From: Phycisphaerales bacterium Planc_01
Lineage (GTDB): Bacteria > Planctomycetota > Phycisphaerae > Sedimentisphaerales > Anaerobacaceae
Length of the DNA stretch: 49,945 nucleotides
Assembly: GCA_001603075.1 (NCBI GenBank)
Contig: LVBB01000057.1
Coordinates: 1 to 49,945, forward strand
Direction of reading: 5' to 3'
The notes under the pieces: generated by a model
Databases searched by the model: none
Seen by the model: the letters and a program-made list of their open reading frames with translations, nothing else
Told to the model about the DNA's origin: nothing
Part shown: in pieces, positions 8,302 through 17,214 of the stretch
How the letters are laid out: every line of letters starts with the position of its first letter
Position numbering within the stretch: the stretch's first letter is position 1
Position numbers and translations under genes: made by a program

Positions 8302-10185
8302 TCACTTGCCCTGGCGGGCGAGGATGGCCTCGATCTCGTCCATCGTCCGGTTCATGGTGAGCATGGTCTTCTCGAAGGGGCCGGAGGTCGTCATATCGAC
8401 GCCGGCCTGTTTGAGGATCTCGACCGGGTAGTCCGAGCCACCGGCCGAGATGAAATCGAGATAGCGCTGCACCACCCCCTCGGCGCCGCTGAAGACCTCT
8501 TCGGCCAAGGCGGTTGCGGCGGTAAACGACGTCGAATACTGATACACGTAGAAGTTGTAGTAGAAGTGCGGAATGTACGCCCACTCGACGGCGTAGAGAT
8601 CGTCGATATGACAGACGCCTTTCTCGTGGCCGTAATAGTCTTTCAGGATGCGGCCATACAGATCGGTCAGCGTGTCCCCTGTCACCGGCTCACGACGTTC
8701 AACCCGCTCGTGCATGCGCAACTCGAACTCGGCGAACTGCGTCTGCCGAAACACCGTCCCTTTGATGCCGTCGAGGGACTCCATCAGCAGCGACAGACGC
8801 ACATCGTCGTCCTGGATATCGTCGAGCATCTTGTGGATCAGCAGCGCCTCGTTGAACGTCGAGGCCACTTCGGCCACGAAGATCGAGTAGTCCGCCAGCG
8901 GGAACGGCTGGTTCTTGTTGCTGTAGTAGCTGTGCATCGTGTGGCCCAGCTCGTGGGCCAGCGTGCTGACGTCGTCGAACTGGCCGTTGTAGTTCAGCAG
9001 GATGTAGGGGTGCACGTCGTAGGCGTTGCCGCTGGAATAGGCGCCGGAACGCTTGCCCGGCGTGGGATAGACGTCGATCCAGCGCTCGTTGAAGGCCTTC
9101 TCAACCACCTTGGCGTAGTCGGGCCCCAGCGGTCTGACGGCGTCGAGGACCAGGACCTTGGCCTCATCGAAGCTGTACTTCAGGTCCACGTCTTTGACCA
9201 CGGGCGCATACAGATCGGAATACTTCAATGTCTCGACGCCCAGCATCCGCTTCTTGAGGTGCAGATAACGGTGGAAGGTGTCCAGATTGGCTCGGACGTT
9301 GTCGATGAGACTGTGATAGACCTTGGTCGGGATATTGTTGCGATCCAGCGCCTGGTGCAGACAGCTCTCGTAGTTCCGCGTCCGCATCGCGAACGCGTGG
9401 GCCTGCAAATGGGAGTACAACTGCACACCAAAGGTCTGCCGGAACTGGTTGATGGCCGTCCAGAAGGCGTCGAAGACAGCCTCGCGATCGGCCCGAACGG
9501 TCGAACTGCGATGGCGGGCATACCCGGCCTTGTTGAGGGTCGCCTTCGTACCGTCGCTCAGGACGATCTCGGGATAGGGCATCTCGGCATTGCTGAAAAT
9601 CGAGTAGATCGAGCGTGGGCCACCGGCCATCAACGCGGTCTCGGCAAGGATCTTCTCTTCCGCCTCGGACAGCTTATGCGCCTTGCGGCGCAGGATGTCC
9701 ATGAGGTACATCCGGTAGACCTGGAGCCCCGGCTTGGCGGCGATGAATCCCTCAATGACTGCGGCGTCGAACATGACGATCTCCGGCTCGATGTACGACG
9801 CCCGGCTGCCGTATTCGGTCATGATCTGCTCGACCGTCTGCCGCATCGCCAGGTACTTCGAGACCCGCGTGTCCTGGTCCGATTTCATCGAGGCGTAGCT
9901 GTACAAGCGGCCGAACGCCTTGGAGATATCACTGTCCAGTTCGAGGCAGGCCAGCAGCATCGCGGCATCGTTCAGTTTGCCCCGGTACTGCTCGATCTGG
10001 CCCAGACGGCCCGCCAGGGCCTCTTTCGCCTGCTCCCATGCCTCGTCCGAGGGATACAGGTCTTCCAGCCGCCACTGGTACGCCGGCGCAATGTCGGAAC
10101 GCTCCTGTATCTGCCCGGAGGCCGCCTCCGAAAGACAGAATACGAGAACCGGTGACAACATCGCGACGGTATTGAGCTTGCTCAT
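8302..10185 (-). CDS. pepF: Oligoendopeptidase F (M3B metallopeptidase), exported
   Basis: 627 aa, the usual length for PepF. The zinc site 'LAHELGHTMHSYYS' (HExxH at about 410) is intact, and the downstream Glu lies in 'FVAEVASTFNEALL'. The upstream M3B helical lid region (about 30-320) begins 'YQWRLEDLYPSDEAWEQAKE'. Most PepF proteins are cytoplasmic; this one starts with a probable signal peptide ('MLSPVLVFCLSEAASGQ'), suggesting periplasmic cleavage of oligopeptides. The start at 10185 follows AAGGAGATGTC. A near-consensus promoter lies directly upstream at 10232-10260. The PGPGW gene follows closely. Confidence 0.95.
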   Translation of the reverse strand: MSKLNTVAMLSPVLVFCLSEAASGQIQERSDIAPAYQWRLEDLYPSDEAWEQAKEALAGRLGQIEQYRGKLNDAAMLLACLELDSDISKAFGRLYSYASMKSDQDTRVSKYLAMRQTVEQIMTEYGSRASYIEPEIVMFDAAVIEGFIAAKPGLQVYRMYLMDILRRKAHKLSEAEEKILAETALMAGGPRSIYSIFSNAEMPYPEIVLSDGTKATLNKAGYARHRSSTVRADREAVFDAFWTAINQFRQTFGVQLYSHLQAHAFAMRTRNYESCLHQALDRNNIPTKVYHSLIDNVRANLDTFHRYLHLKKRMLGVETLKYSDLYAPVVKDVDLKYSFDEAKVLVLDAVRPLGPDYAKVVEKAFNERWIDVYPTPGKRSGAYSSGNAYDVHPYILLNYNGQFDDVSTLAHELGHTMHSYYSNKNQPFPLADYSIFVAEVASTFNEALLIHKMLDDIQDDDVRLSLLMESLDGIKGTVFRQTQFAEFELRMHERVERREPVTGDTLTDLYGRILKDYYGHEKGVCHIDDLYAVEWAYIPHFYYNFYVYQYSTSFTAATALAEEVFSGAEGVVQRYLDFISAGGSDYPVEILKQAGVDMTTSGPFEKTMLTMNRTMDEIEAILARQGK

Positions 10186-10231
10186 GACATCTCCTTCGGT
10201 TGCGGTTTCCCTTACGTGCGGGACGACCTAT

Positions 10232-10260
10232 CCTATAGTCACCGAACCGGATCCTGTCAA
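10232..10260 (-). promoter_or_regulatory. Sigma-70-type promoter of pepF
   Basis: On the minus strand: TTGACA (10255-10260), a 17-nt spacer, then TATAGG (10232-10237). This gives a 5' leader of about 40 nt to the pepF start at 10185. Confidence 0.65.
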
Positions 10261-10308
10261 CCGTGATGCACGGCAAGGCCCTGCCATGTGTGTGTAGAAG
10301 GGGTGTGG

Positions 10309-10331
10309 GGGTCCACCGCAAGGATGGACCC
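10309..10331 (-). terminator. Hairpin downstream of the Sel1/transglutaminase-like gene
   Basis: Inverted repeat GGGTCCA / TGGACCC with a 9-nt loop, about 60 nt past the stop at 10393 on the minus strand. There is no T run, so a terminator role is only possible. Confidence 0.3.
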
Positions 10332-10392
10332 TTGAGATCTCGGACGCAGGCAGCAACGCCTGTCGGAGAGATATCCCCTCGCCCTCTTCGGC

Positions 10393-13227
10393 TTACTGCT
10401 GGCGTCGGGCCCGCCAGATGCATCGGCCGCCGGTGGCCACGTTGACGTCGCCGACCAGTTCTGATCCCTCCATACGGACCGTCATGCTGTCGGTCGGCGC
10501 CTGCTGTGGCATGCCGTTGACGACAATGGTCTTGCTCTGGCCCTGCATAATGAGCCGGTCGCCCTGCATCTGCCCGACGAAGATCTCGGTGATCTTGTAG
10601 AGCATCTGTCGGCCGTACATGTCGGTCACCGTCGCCTCGCCATACCACTGGACTGTGAATTGACCGCCTTGGCTCGTCGCCACCTGCACCTGCATCGGAT
10701 AGGTCAGCGCAGGGTAGTCGCTTGTAGCCGTACCCACCCAGAATCCCACAGGCGACCACGCGGGCTGCGGTTGAGGTTGAGGTTGGGGCTGAGGTTGGGG
10801 CGACGGCGGAACGGGACCAGGTGATGGGTTCGGACCCACGTGGGGGCCCGGAGCGCTCTTGCCCGCGACAATGCCCCAGCGTTGCAGGATATCGGCGGGA
10901 AGGGCCTCCAACTCCGGCGATGAGACGCCCCGCGTCCAGCAGTCTTCGATGTCGATCTCCAGAACACGTCCCTCTGCCGCGGCTTTCTTGTACGTCGCTC
11001 CGGCGCTTTCCACGACTTCGTCGAATGACGCCGAGCCGTGCGTTTTGCCGCCGCCGACGCCGGTGGTCTCGACGGGAAGCAGATTGCCCGACGGAAGCCG
11101 AATGAGCGCGAACGCATGGCCCGGAATGAGGACCATGTAGGGCTTGAGCCCCACCGAATGCGCCATCGAACAGTAGAGTGCCGCCAACTCGATGCACGTG
11201 CCCGATTTGTCGCGAATCACGTCGCGCGGGAACTTGATGCTCTGCACGATCGTGTTGTCGAAACTCAACGTCGGGTCCGACAGTCCGACGGGCCCCTGAT
11301 AGGTGAAATCGTTGCCCTGCCAGAGTTCGTAGCAGGCCTTGAGCACGGCGTAGGCGGCCTCGTCGCTGTACGGGGCGCCCTTGCCGCCGGCGGCCTTGTT
11401 GGCCATCGCCGCGAACTGCTTGATCACCGGGTCGTCACGCGTCACCCAGGCGGCGATCATCTCCGAGTTGCTGAACAGGTCGTACCAACTGCCCATGCTC
11501 TCTTCTCTGGTGAAGTTGGAGAAGATGAACTCGTGACGGCCCAGGATCGACACCCGTTTGCCGTCGCTGTCGTCCTGCGCCTTCCCATCGCTGTCGATGT
11601 AACGCCATTCGACAAGCACATTGGCGGGCGTCGTGCTCGTCAGCGAGGCGATGCTCTTGTCGAGCACCGGTTTGTACACGCCGACCACCGTCTGCCCCGG
11701 CAGCACTTCCGGGAACTTCTGCCAGATGCTCCACTCCGAGTAGCCTTCCACGCGGTAACGCAGTCTCAGATCCCTGATCCGCCCGGTGCCGACGTTCGTC
11801 ACGCGGGCCTTGGCCACCCACTGGGCGGGAAAATCGGTCTCCATGCCGTAGACTTTGTACAGGCAACTCATGATCCTGTCGCGCGCGGCGAAATGCAGCT
11901 CGATCTGTCCGTTGCCACCTGTATCCTTATAGGGCAGGGAATAACTCAGCAGCTTCTTGTTTCGATCGAATGCCACATTCGTGGCGCCGGCCGGAAACGT
12001 ATACGCCGCCTGACCCTCGAATTTGACCTCCTCATTCGGCGAGCCCTTATAGAGGAAGGTCGCGACGGTCTGCCCCTTGTCGTTCGTGGTTGTCTCGCGG
12101 AATTCCTGGTCTTCGGCCTTCCACTCCCACCGTCCGTTGCCCCGGTTGTGCACGACGCCGAGCATGTGGACATCGAGAACGACGGAGGAACTGGCGTCGT
12201 CGTAGGACGCGGTCGCATCCGCTGCCAGCTCCGTATCGGCGCGATTCGAGGAAAGCTCACGCAAGAAGTACATGGGGTCCTGGACGACACTCTTGATCGT
12301 GGCATAGACCTGGGGGTCGAACGTGAAAATCCCCCGGCCCACAAGATCGCCCGTCGGTGTGATGCGACCTTTCAGGTCCACCCGGGCGATCACCTCCTCC
12401 TCTTCGTCGTCCGTCCGATTGGGCGCCTGCCTCTGGTCGTTCGGACCATCCTCATCGGAGGCCATGAAGGCCGGCACCGGGACTACCGGCATCTTCTCCG
12501 GCGCAAAGCCCTCGGTGCGGACCAGTTCACTGAGCGTCTCGGCCACCGTCTCGGCGTCGCTGACTTGCTGATCCGTCAACTGCGGCCGAAAGCCTCGCAA
12601 TTCCTGTCGGGCTTTTTCATGCCCCTGATTGGCGGCCAGCAAGAGCCACGCGCAGCCCTCGATGAGGTCTTTGGGCCGCCCCTGGCCGGTCGCCACCAGA
12701 ACACCGAACGCCCACTGGCCGTCCGAGTCACCGGTCGTCGCCACGAGGAAGAACAGATCGGCCGCCTTGACCTGGTCGGCCTCCACGCCCTCGCCTTTGT
12801 GGTACTTCTGGCCCAGATTGAACATCGAGTCGGACCAGCCGCCCAGCGACGATCGCGTGTACCAGCGCACCGACTCCCGGACGTCCTGTTGAACGCCGTT
12901 GCCGCGATCGTACATCGATCCCAGGAAGAACTGTGCCTCGACATGTCCCTGCTGGGCCAGGCTCATCAGTATGGGCCGGGCGCCCTGATAGTCGCGATTA
13001 CGCAGCAGCCCGCGGGCCTGCTCCATCTGGGCATTCTGGGGCAGCTCGCGGATCGGCTTGACCCTGCGGGGTTGCAGCCCCTGTCGCTGCACGGCAGGCG
13101 CAGGCTGCGGCTGCGGCACGGGCATCACCGGCGGATTGGGGTTGCTCGGCTGGACCGGCTGGCCGACAGCCGCCGACAGACACACGCACACTACGAGGAT
13201 GACGCTGCCACACGCGACCTTCTTCAT
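10393..13227 (-). CDS. Exported Sel1-repeat / transglutaminase-like protein
   Basis: 944 aa. Signal peptide 'MKKVACGSVILVVCVCLSAA', then a Pro/Gln linker. Sel1-type repeats follow at about 70-215 ('HVEAQFFLGSMYDRGNGVQQ', 'DSMFNLGQKYHKGEGVEADQ', 'DGQWAFGVLVATGQGRPKDL'), then a long middle region (about 260-600) that I do not recognise. A transglutaminase-like segment follows: Cys at about 674 in 'DKSGTCIELAALYCSMAHSV', His at about 703 in 'LIPGHAFALIRLP', and an acidic residue in 'LLPVETTG'. A PQPQPQ linker leads to a C-terminal domain of about 90 residues ('PVGFWVGTATSDYPALTYPM'). The cysteine and histidine suggest cysteine-peptidase or transglutaminase chemistry in the periplasm. It lies 54 bp after the 439-aa exported protein on the same strand, probably one operon. 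The start follows GGAGG. Confidence 0.85.
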   Translation of the reverse strand: MKKVACGSVILVVCVCLSAAVGQPVQPSNPNPPVMPVPQPQPAPAVQRQGLQPRRVKPIRELPQNAQMEQARGLLRNRDYQGARPILMSLAQQGHVEAQFFLGSMYDRGNGVQQDVRESVRWYTRSSLGGWSDSMFNLGQKYHKGEGVEADQVKAADLFFLVATTGDSDGQWAFGVLVATGQGRPKDLIEGCAWLLLAANQGHEKARQELRGFRPQLTDQQVSDAETVAETLSELVRTEGFAPEKMPVVPVPAFMASDEDGPNDQRQAPNRTDDEEEEVIARVDLKGRITPTGDLVGRGIFTFDPQVYATIKSVVQDPMYFLRELSSNRADTELAADATASYDDASSSVVLDVHMLGVVHNRGNGRWEWKAEDQEFRETTTNDKGQTVATFLYKGSPNEEVKFEGQAAYTFPAGATNVAFDRNKKLLSYSLPYKDTGGNGQIELHFAARDRIMSCLYKVYGMETDFPAQWVAKARVTNVGTGRIRDLRLRYRVEGYSEWSIWQKFPEVLPGQTVVGVYKPVLDKSIASLTSTTPANVLVEWRYIDSDGKAQDDSDGKRVSILGRHEFIFSNFTREESMGSWYDLFSNSEMIAAWVTRDDPVIKQFAAMANKAAGGKGAPYSDEAAYAVLKACYELWQGNDFTYQGPVGLSDPTLSFDNTIVQSIKFPRDVIRDKSGTCIELAALYCSMAHSVGLKPYMVLIPGHAFALIRLPSGNLLPVETTGVGGGKTHGSASFDEVVESAGATYKKAAAEGRVLEIDIEDCWTRGVSSPELEALPADILQRWGIVAGKSAPGPHVGPNPSPGPVPPSPQPQPQPQPQPQPAWSPVGFWVGTATSDYPALTYPMQVQVATSQGGQFTVQWYGEATVTDMYGRQMLYKITEIFVGQMQGDRLIMQGQSKTIVVNGMPQQAPTDSMTVRMEGSELVGDVNVATGGRCIWRARRQQ

Positions 13228-13281
13228 ATCCGGGGACCTCCGAAATCGTTCGGGTCGGCCGCATCGAGGGACGCGCCCGAC

Positions 13282-14601
13282 TCATTCCATAGACACGAAT
13301 GACAACTCCATCTGGTTACTCATGTTCAGATGGTTAAAACGATCGTTTACCTGCGTCCGCACGAGCAGACCGTCCTGGCGACGGTAGGTGTACTGAATCT
13401 GCTGGCGCGGGTTGTTGTGAACCACGGTCACGTACTGCGGATCTACCGAACTGACCTGCGTGGTGACGTGGGTGAAGCCGTCGGTGTCGAGCACCTGGCC
13501 GGCCTGAAGACTGCCCATCGCCACCGGCGGAATCCAACTGCCGCAAAACATGTGGTTGCCGCTGACGCGTGTCGTCAGTTCCGAGGTGATTCCCGGGGCC
13601 TGGCCGCCGGTGGAGATGTCGAACTTCGCCCAGTCGGGGCCTCGGGCGGTGACCGTGGCCGCCGCATGGACGGCAAACGGCGTAGCCGGAGTACCGGGGA
13701 CATTGACTTGGAACGAGCCGCTGTAACGGAACGTGCGGGCCTGGCCCAGCCAGGACGGCGGCGTCTGGGCGGCCCAAGGCACCGACAGGGTCCGTGACCC
13801 CTTGAACGTCGTGCTCCTGGTCATGGCCCCGCCAGGATGGACCTGGGCTCCTTGCGCAACCGTCATGCCGGCCTTGGCAATCTCGCTCGAATAGAGCAGG
13901 ACACCGCTGGCCAGGTCATAAATCCAGACCTTGCGACTGCCGCTCTCGGCCACCAAGGCGATCAGCACCGCGTCGTAGGTGGTCTGCTCGATCTGCCTCT
14001 GCGTCGCGCTGACCCACATCCCCAACTGCCCGCGCCCGGGCGGAAGGCGATTGCCGTACTTCTGCAGAAGGGCCTTCAGGGCCTCCGGATGCAGCCAGAG
14101 ATCGCCCCCGTTGCCCGCCTGGCCCACATAGCCGGTCTCGAGTCGCTGGAGCGGCTCGGACGCGTTCATCCCCTCGTACATGTAGAAGAGTGTCTGCACA
14201 GCGACCTGCTTCGGATCCATCGCCACGACGTTGAACTGGAGCAGGCCATGCGAACCGGTACCCTCGAGTTCGTGCTGCGTGTAGCGGTTGCCGTGCTGGT
14301 CTTCCCATCCGCCCTTAGGGTCGGGCGTGTAGGCATGGGGCCCGTAGGGTAGGAACCCCGATATCATATAGTAGGTCAATCGCAGACCCGGCACGATCCA
14401 GTTGGGCGCCGGGGTAGCAACCGTCAGACCCGGGACATCGCCGAGCATTTGGCCGGCCTCCGTCCCGAAAACCGTGGCAGTCTCGGCCTTCCCGGAAACG
14501 TCTGTCGGTATCGACTTTTGATGGTCCTGCAATCCCGCCCACCCGGTCGTACACAGCCATCCAATCAACACGACCCCAAAAGGCGCCTCTCTGCTCACCA
14601 T
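13282..14601 (-). CDS. Unrecognised exported protein, 439 aa
   Basis: I do not recognise the family. The N-terminus 'FGVVLIGWLCTTGWAG' behaves as a signal peptide, and the start at 14601 follows AGGAG with six-base spacing. The mature part is rich in beta-strand-type sequence with Gly, Thr and Gln. Notable segments are 'PGLRLTYYMISGFLPYGPHA', 'QFNVVAMDPKQVAVQTLFYM', 'VWIYDLASGVLLYSSEIAKA' and, near the C-terminus, 'QYVTVVHNNPRQQIQYTYRR'. No metal or nucleophile motif stands out. It is the first gene of a probable two-gene unit with the Sel1/transglutaminase-like protein, so a joint envelope role is likely. Confidence 0.8.
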   Translation of the reverse strand: MVSREAPFGVVLIGWLCTTGWAGLQDHQKSIPTDVSGKAETATVFGTEAGQMLGDVPGLTVATPAPNWIVPGLRLTYYMISGFLPYGPHAYTPDPKGGWEDQHGNRYTQHELEGTGSHGLLQFNVVAMDPKQVAVQTLFYMYEGMNASEPLQRLETGYVGQAGNGGDLWLHPEALKALLQKYGNRLPPGRGQLGMWVSATQRQIEQTTYDAVLIALVAESGSRKVWIYDLASGVLLYSSEIAKAGMTVAQGAQVHPGGAMTRSTTFKGSRTLSVPWAAQTPPSWLGQARTFRYSGSFQVNVPGTPATPFAVHAAATVTARGPDWAKFDISTGGQAPGITSELTTRVSGNHMFCGSWIPPVAMGSLQAGQVLDTDGFTHVTTQVSSVDPQYVTVVHNNPRQQIQYTYRRQDGLLVRTQVNDRFNHLNMSNQMELSFVSME

Positions 14602-14763
14602 GGAGAACTCCTGCCCTGTCGAGGATCATGAATCCGCACGCCGCATCATACCGCACTGAATCTGTCTCTTGCTCCCCGTATCGAAAACAAAGCCCACTCA
14701 ACGACCTGCCGCATGGATGTATCGCACCCACTCATAATAGATATGGTTGGTGGCGAACGCCAG

Positions 14764-14793
14764 AAAAAAAACGACCGAACCCTGGTCGGTCGT
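14764..14793 (-). terminator. Intrinsic terminator of the histidine-kinase gene
   Basis: On the minus strand, ACGACCGA / TCGGTCGT form a perfect 8-bp stem with a 7-nt loop, followed immediately by a run of T (eight A on the plus strand, 14764-14771). It sits about 40 nt beyond the kinase stop at 14835. Classic rho-independent layout. Confidence 0.9.
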
Positions 14794-14834
14794 GTCCCCA
14801 ACGGGATGGGCATGGGCCAGGCCCTCTCCCGCCA

Positions 14835-15980
14835 TCAGGATGCAATGACCCTGGGGCAGCGGACTCGGAACGTGGTGCCGAGGTCATCCGAACTGGTGAA
14901 CGAGATGCGGCCCTTGAGGTAGCGTTCCGTCAGCAGCCGGACGCTGTAGGTGCCCAGACCCCGCCCGATACCCTTGGTCGAGAACGATCGCTGGAAGATC
15001 TGCAACTGAACCTCGCGCGGCATAGAGCCGACGTTGTGAACCCAGAACTCCGCCGTCTCGCCGTCGGCGGTGCAGCCGACCGTAACGGTCTGCCCCTCGC
15101 GACAGGCCTCGAGCGCGTTCTTGATCAGATTGCACACCACACGCAACAGAAGGACGCGGTCGCTCACAACCGTTGCGTCCTGCGCCCGCTCGTCGAGGCG
15201 AAGCAGACGGCCCTGGGCCACCGGATGGCTGCGGTAAAGATCGACGGCCTCCCTCAGCAGACCCAGCGTACCGATTTCGGCCGGTGCAAGGACCAGTTCG
15301 CCGCTCTCGGCTCGAAGCAATGTACGTTGGGCACCGATCTCTTCGTTCAGTTCCCGGCACAGGCGACGAATGTCGTCGAGGTGCCGGCCCCGCTCCTGGG
15401 GCCCGGCCTTGTCGAGAAAGCCGATGCACCAGGACAGGCCGCACGCGACGTTGTGGATATCGTGCAGAAAGATGCGCTCCAGGGCCTGCCGGCGCTTTTC
15501 GTGGCTGATGTCCAGGGCCGCGAAGACGGAGAACCACTCGCCCTCAACCTCCACCGGGCTCGCCCACACCCGCAGGTCGAGGGCCTCGCTGCTCTCGCCA
15601 CGAAGGATGCGACACTCCCGGACCTCCGCCTGCCCCTGCTGGCTGGCCAGGATGGCCCCGACGGCCCCGCAGGTGCTGCAGAACTCCGTGGCCCCACAGC
15701 CGCCCGGATCTTCTGAGGCATGGATACAGCCCAGGGCCTCGCCTGGACGAAGTCCGTAGATTTGATCTCTCCGCTTGCCCGGATAGGCCAAGTCCATGAA
15801 GCGATCGTTGGCGAAGACGATCTGCCGCTGGGCGTTGAGAACGACCAGCGCGCAGGGCACGACCTCAGGCAGGATGCGCAGCAGCATCCGCTCGCTGAAC
15901 AGGCGAGACTGCCGCCGAACGTCCTGGTCAGCGGCACGCTCGGCCAAGGCGGCTCTCGTAAGGCCTGGCTCCAATTCCAT
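14835..15980 (-). CDS. Orphan PAS sensor histidine kinase with a Cys/His cluster
   Basis: 381 aa with no membrane span, so cytoplasmic. A PAS domain covers about 30-160 ('CALVVLNAQRQIVFANDRFM'). Within it is an unusual cluster: C85, H87, C95, C101 and C104 ('GCIHASEDPGGCGATEFCST'), which suggests a metal, Fe-S or redox site. The dimerisation box is atypical: 'IFLHDIHNVACGLSWCIGFL', with H173 the probable phospho-acceptor. The HATPase part has an N box 'NLIKNALEACREGQ' and a G box 'GIGRGLGTYSVRLLTERYL'. No response regulator lies nearby. It is transcribed divergently from the PNPOx-DUF3788-MarR-DUF2461 operon and ends in a strong terminator. Sensing of redox state or a thiol-reactive compound is inference. 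Confidence 0.9.
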   Translation of the reverse strand: MELEPGLTRAALAERAADQDVRRQSRLFSERMLLRILPEVVPCALVVLNAQRQIVFANDRFMDLAYPGKRRDQIYGLRPGEALGCIHASEDPGGCGATEFCSTCGAVGAILASQQGQAEVRECRILRGESSEALDLRVWASPVEVEGEWFSVFAALDISHEKRRQALERIFLHDIHNVACGLSWCIGFLDKAGPQERGRHLDDIRRLCRELNEEIGAQRTLLRAESGELVLAPAEIGTLGLLREAVDLYRSHPVAQGRLLRLDERAQDATVVSDRVLLLRVVCNLIKNALEACREGQTVTVGCTADGETAEFWVHNVGSMPREVQLQIFQRSFSTKGIGRGLGTYSVRLLTERYLKGRISFTSSDDLGTTFRVRCPRVIAS

Positions 15981-16125
15981 CGGTCACTCTCTTCAACCAA
16001 GACTTCTATAATCCCAGAAACGTCGGCGGCGGGCAAGGCCAATTCACCGCGCGGGGCCTTAAGGTGTGCATACCCCCCTGCTTTCGGCCACAATCTTTTC
16101 TTCTGGAAGCCTCGGATACTCTCTC

Positions 16126-16159
16126 TTGACATATAGTTCTATATAGTACTATTCTATAG
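16126..16159 (+). promoter_or_regulatory. Palindrome-rich promoter/operator between the kinase and the MarR operon
   Basis: TTGACA at 16126-16131 is followed by TATTCT at 16150-16155 (18-nt spacer) or TACTAT at 16147-16152 (15-nt spacer). The spacer holds two perfect palindromes, CTATATAG (16139-16146) and ATAGTACTAT (16143-16152), inside an AT-rich patch that stands out from its GC-rich surroundings. On the other strand, TTGGTT with a 16-nt spacer to TATATA could drive the kinase gene. The overlap suits a MarR-type dimeric repressor, and one is encoded in the operon. Other than this and the two leaders, I see nothing in 15981-16294. Confidence 0.5.
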
Positions 16160-16294
16160 CGAACCAATTGGCTTCGATGAAGGCGTCCGGCGGCGATCCG
16201 GGCGACAACAACAGTCCGCAGGGCGATGCCGTGGAAACGAACGGTGCCGGCGGGCAATGATCTGTACCTACGCATAGAAGAAGGGAGAAGCACA

Positions 16295-16774
16295 ATGGAT
16301 CAGTCGAGTTTGCAGGACTCCAGGGCCATTCAGGAGGTGTGTCTGAATCTGATGGCGACAGCGCCGGTGTGTTACGTCACGACGCTCGACGCCGAGGGCT
16401 GCCCCTGCACGGATGCCTTGGGCAACCTGCGTTGCGCGCAGGAGTACCCCTCGCTGGCGCCGCTGTATGAGCAGGCCGACAACAAGTTCCTTCTCTACAT
16501 GAGCACGGACATGCAGTCGGCCAAGGTGGCCCGCATACGAACCGATCCCCGCGTGTGCGTTTACTTCTGCGATCCGAAACAGATCGTCGGATTCATGCTG
16601 GGCGGCCGGATCGAGATCGTCCTCGACCGCACAATCAAGAATCGGATATGGCAGGACGGCTGGACGATGTATTATCCTGAGGGCCCGGAGGGGCCGGAAT
16701 ACGGCATTCTCCGGCTTGCCCCGACGATCGTCAAAGGCTGGTGCCGAAATCAGCCATTTGAGTTGAGGCCGTAG
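16295..16774 (+). CDS. Pyridoxamine 5'-phosphate oxidase-like FMN-binding protein
   Basis: 159 aa from the start at 16295 (MDQSSLQDSRAIQ), chosen because AAGGGAG precedes it; the longer frame adds residues with no family match. It has the split-barrel fold of PNPOx/general-stress-protein-26 relatives: 'NLMATAPVCYVTTLDAEGCP', 'NKFLLYMSTDMQSAKVARIR', 'DPRVCVYFCDPKQIVGFMLG', 'YGILRLAPTIVKGW'. Members bind FMN or related cofactors and are often stress-linked; vitamin B6 synthesis is unlikely. It is the first gene behind the palindromic promoter. Confidence 0.85.
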   Translation: MDQSSLQDSRAIQEVCLNLMATAPVCYVTTLDAEGCPCTDALGNLRCAQEYPSLAPLYEQADNKFLLYMSTDMQSAKVARIRTDPRVCVYFCDPKQIVGFMLGGRIEIVLDRTIKNRIWQDGWTMYYPEGPEGPEYGILRLAPTIVKGWCRNQPFELRP

Positions 16775-16791
16775 TGATGCAGAGGAGAACT

Positions 16792-17214
16792 ATGGAAAGG
16801 CCATGCTTGAATAATCCAGATGAGTTCCCAGGTGACGAAGTCCTGAGCCGCTGTCTGGGAAAGGTCAAGGCCACGTGGGATTCGTTTGTGGCTCTCCTCG
16901 GCGAGAAGGACCCGGCCATCTTCGCCGAGTGGCGTTATTACCGGGACGGCAAGAGTTGGCTCTACAAGGTCACGAAGAAGAAAAAGACGATCTGTTGGGT
17001 CTCCGTCTGGTCCGGGGTGTTCAAGGTGACGTTTTACTTCTCCGACAAGGCGGAGGAGCGAATTGCATCCAGTAAGCTGAAGAAGGAGTACATCGACCAG
17101 TTCACTCTGGGCAAGAGGTATGGCAAGATCCGAGGCGTGACGGTCACGGTCAAGAAGGCCACCGATCTGAAATCGATCCGTACGCTGATCGACATCAAAG
17201 AGCAACTGAAGTGA
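16792..17214 (+). CDS. DUF3788 family protein
   Basis: 140 aa from ATG 16792, which has the ribosome-binding site AGAGGAGAA five bases upstream; a GTG at 16774 overlapping the previous stop is less likely. The central segment, 'WRYYRDGKSWLYKVTKKKKT' then 'ICWVSVWSGVFKVTFYF', is typical of DUF3788, a cytoplasmic family of unknown function. The rest, 'LGKRYGKIRGVTVTVKKATD', is basic. The gene is tightly packed between the PNPOx-like and MarR genes (its stop overlaps the MarR start), so they are one transcription unit. Confidence 0.8.
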   Translation: MERPCLNNPDEFPGDEVLSRCLGKVKATWDSFVALLGEKDPAIFAEWRYYRDGKSWLYKVTKKKKTICWVSVWSGVFKVTFYFSDKAEERIASSKLKKEYIDQFTLGKRYGKIRGVTVTVKKATDLKSIRTLIDIKEQLK

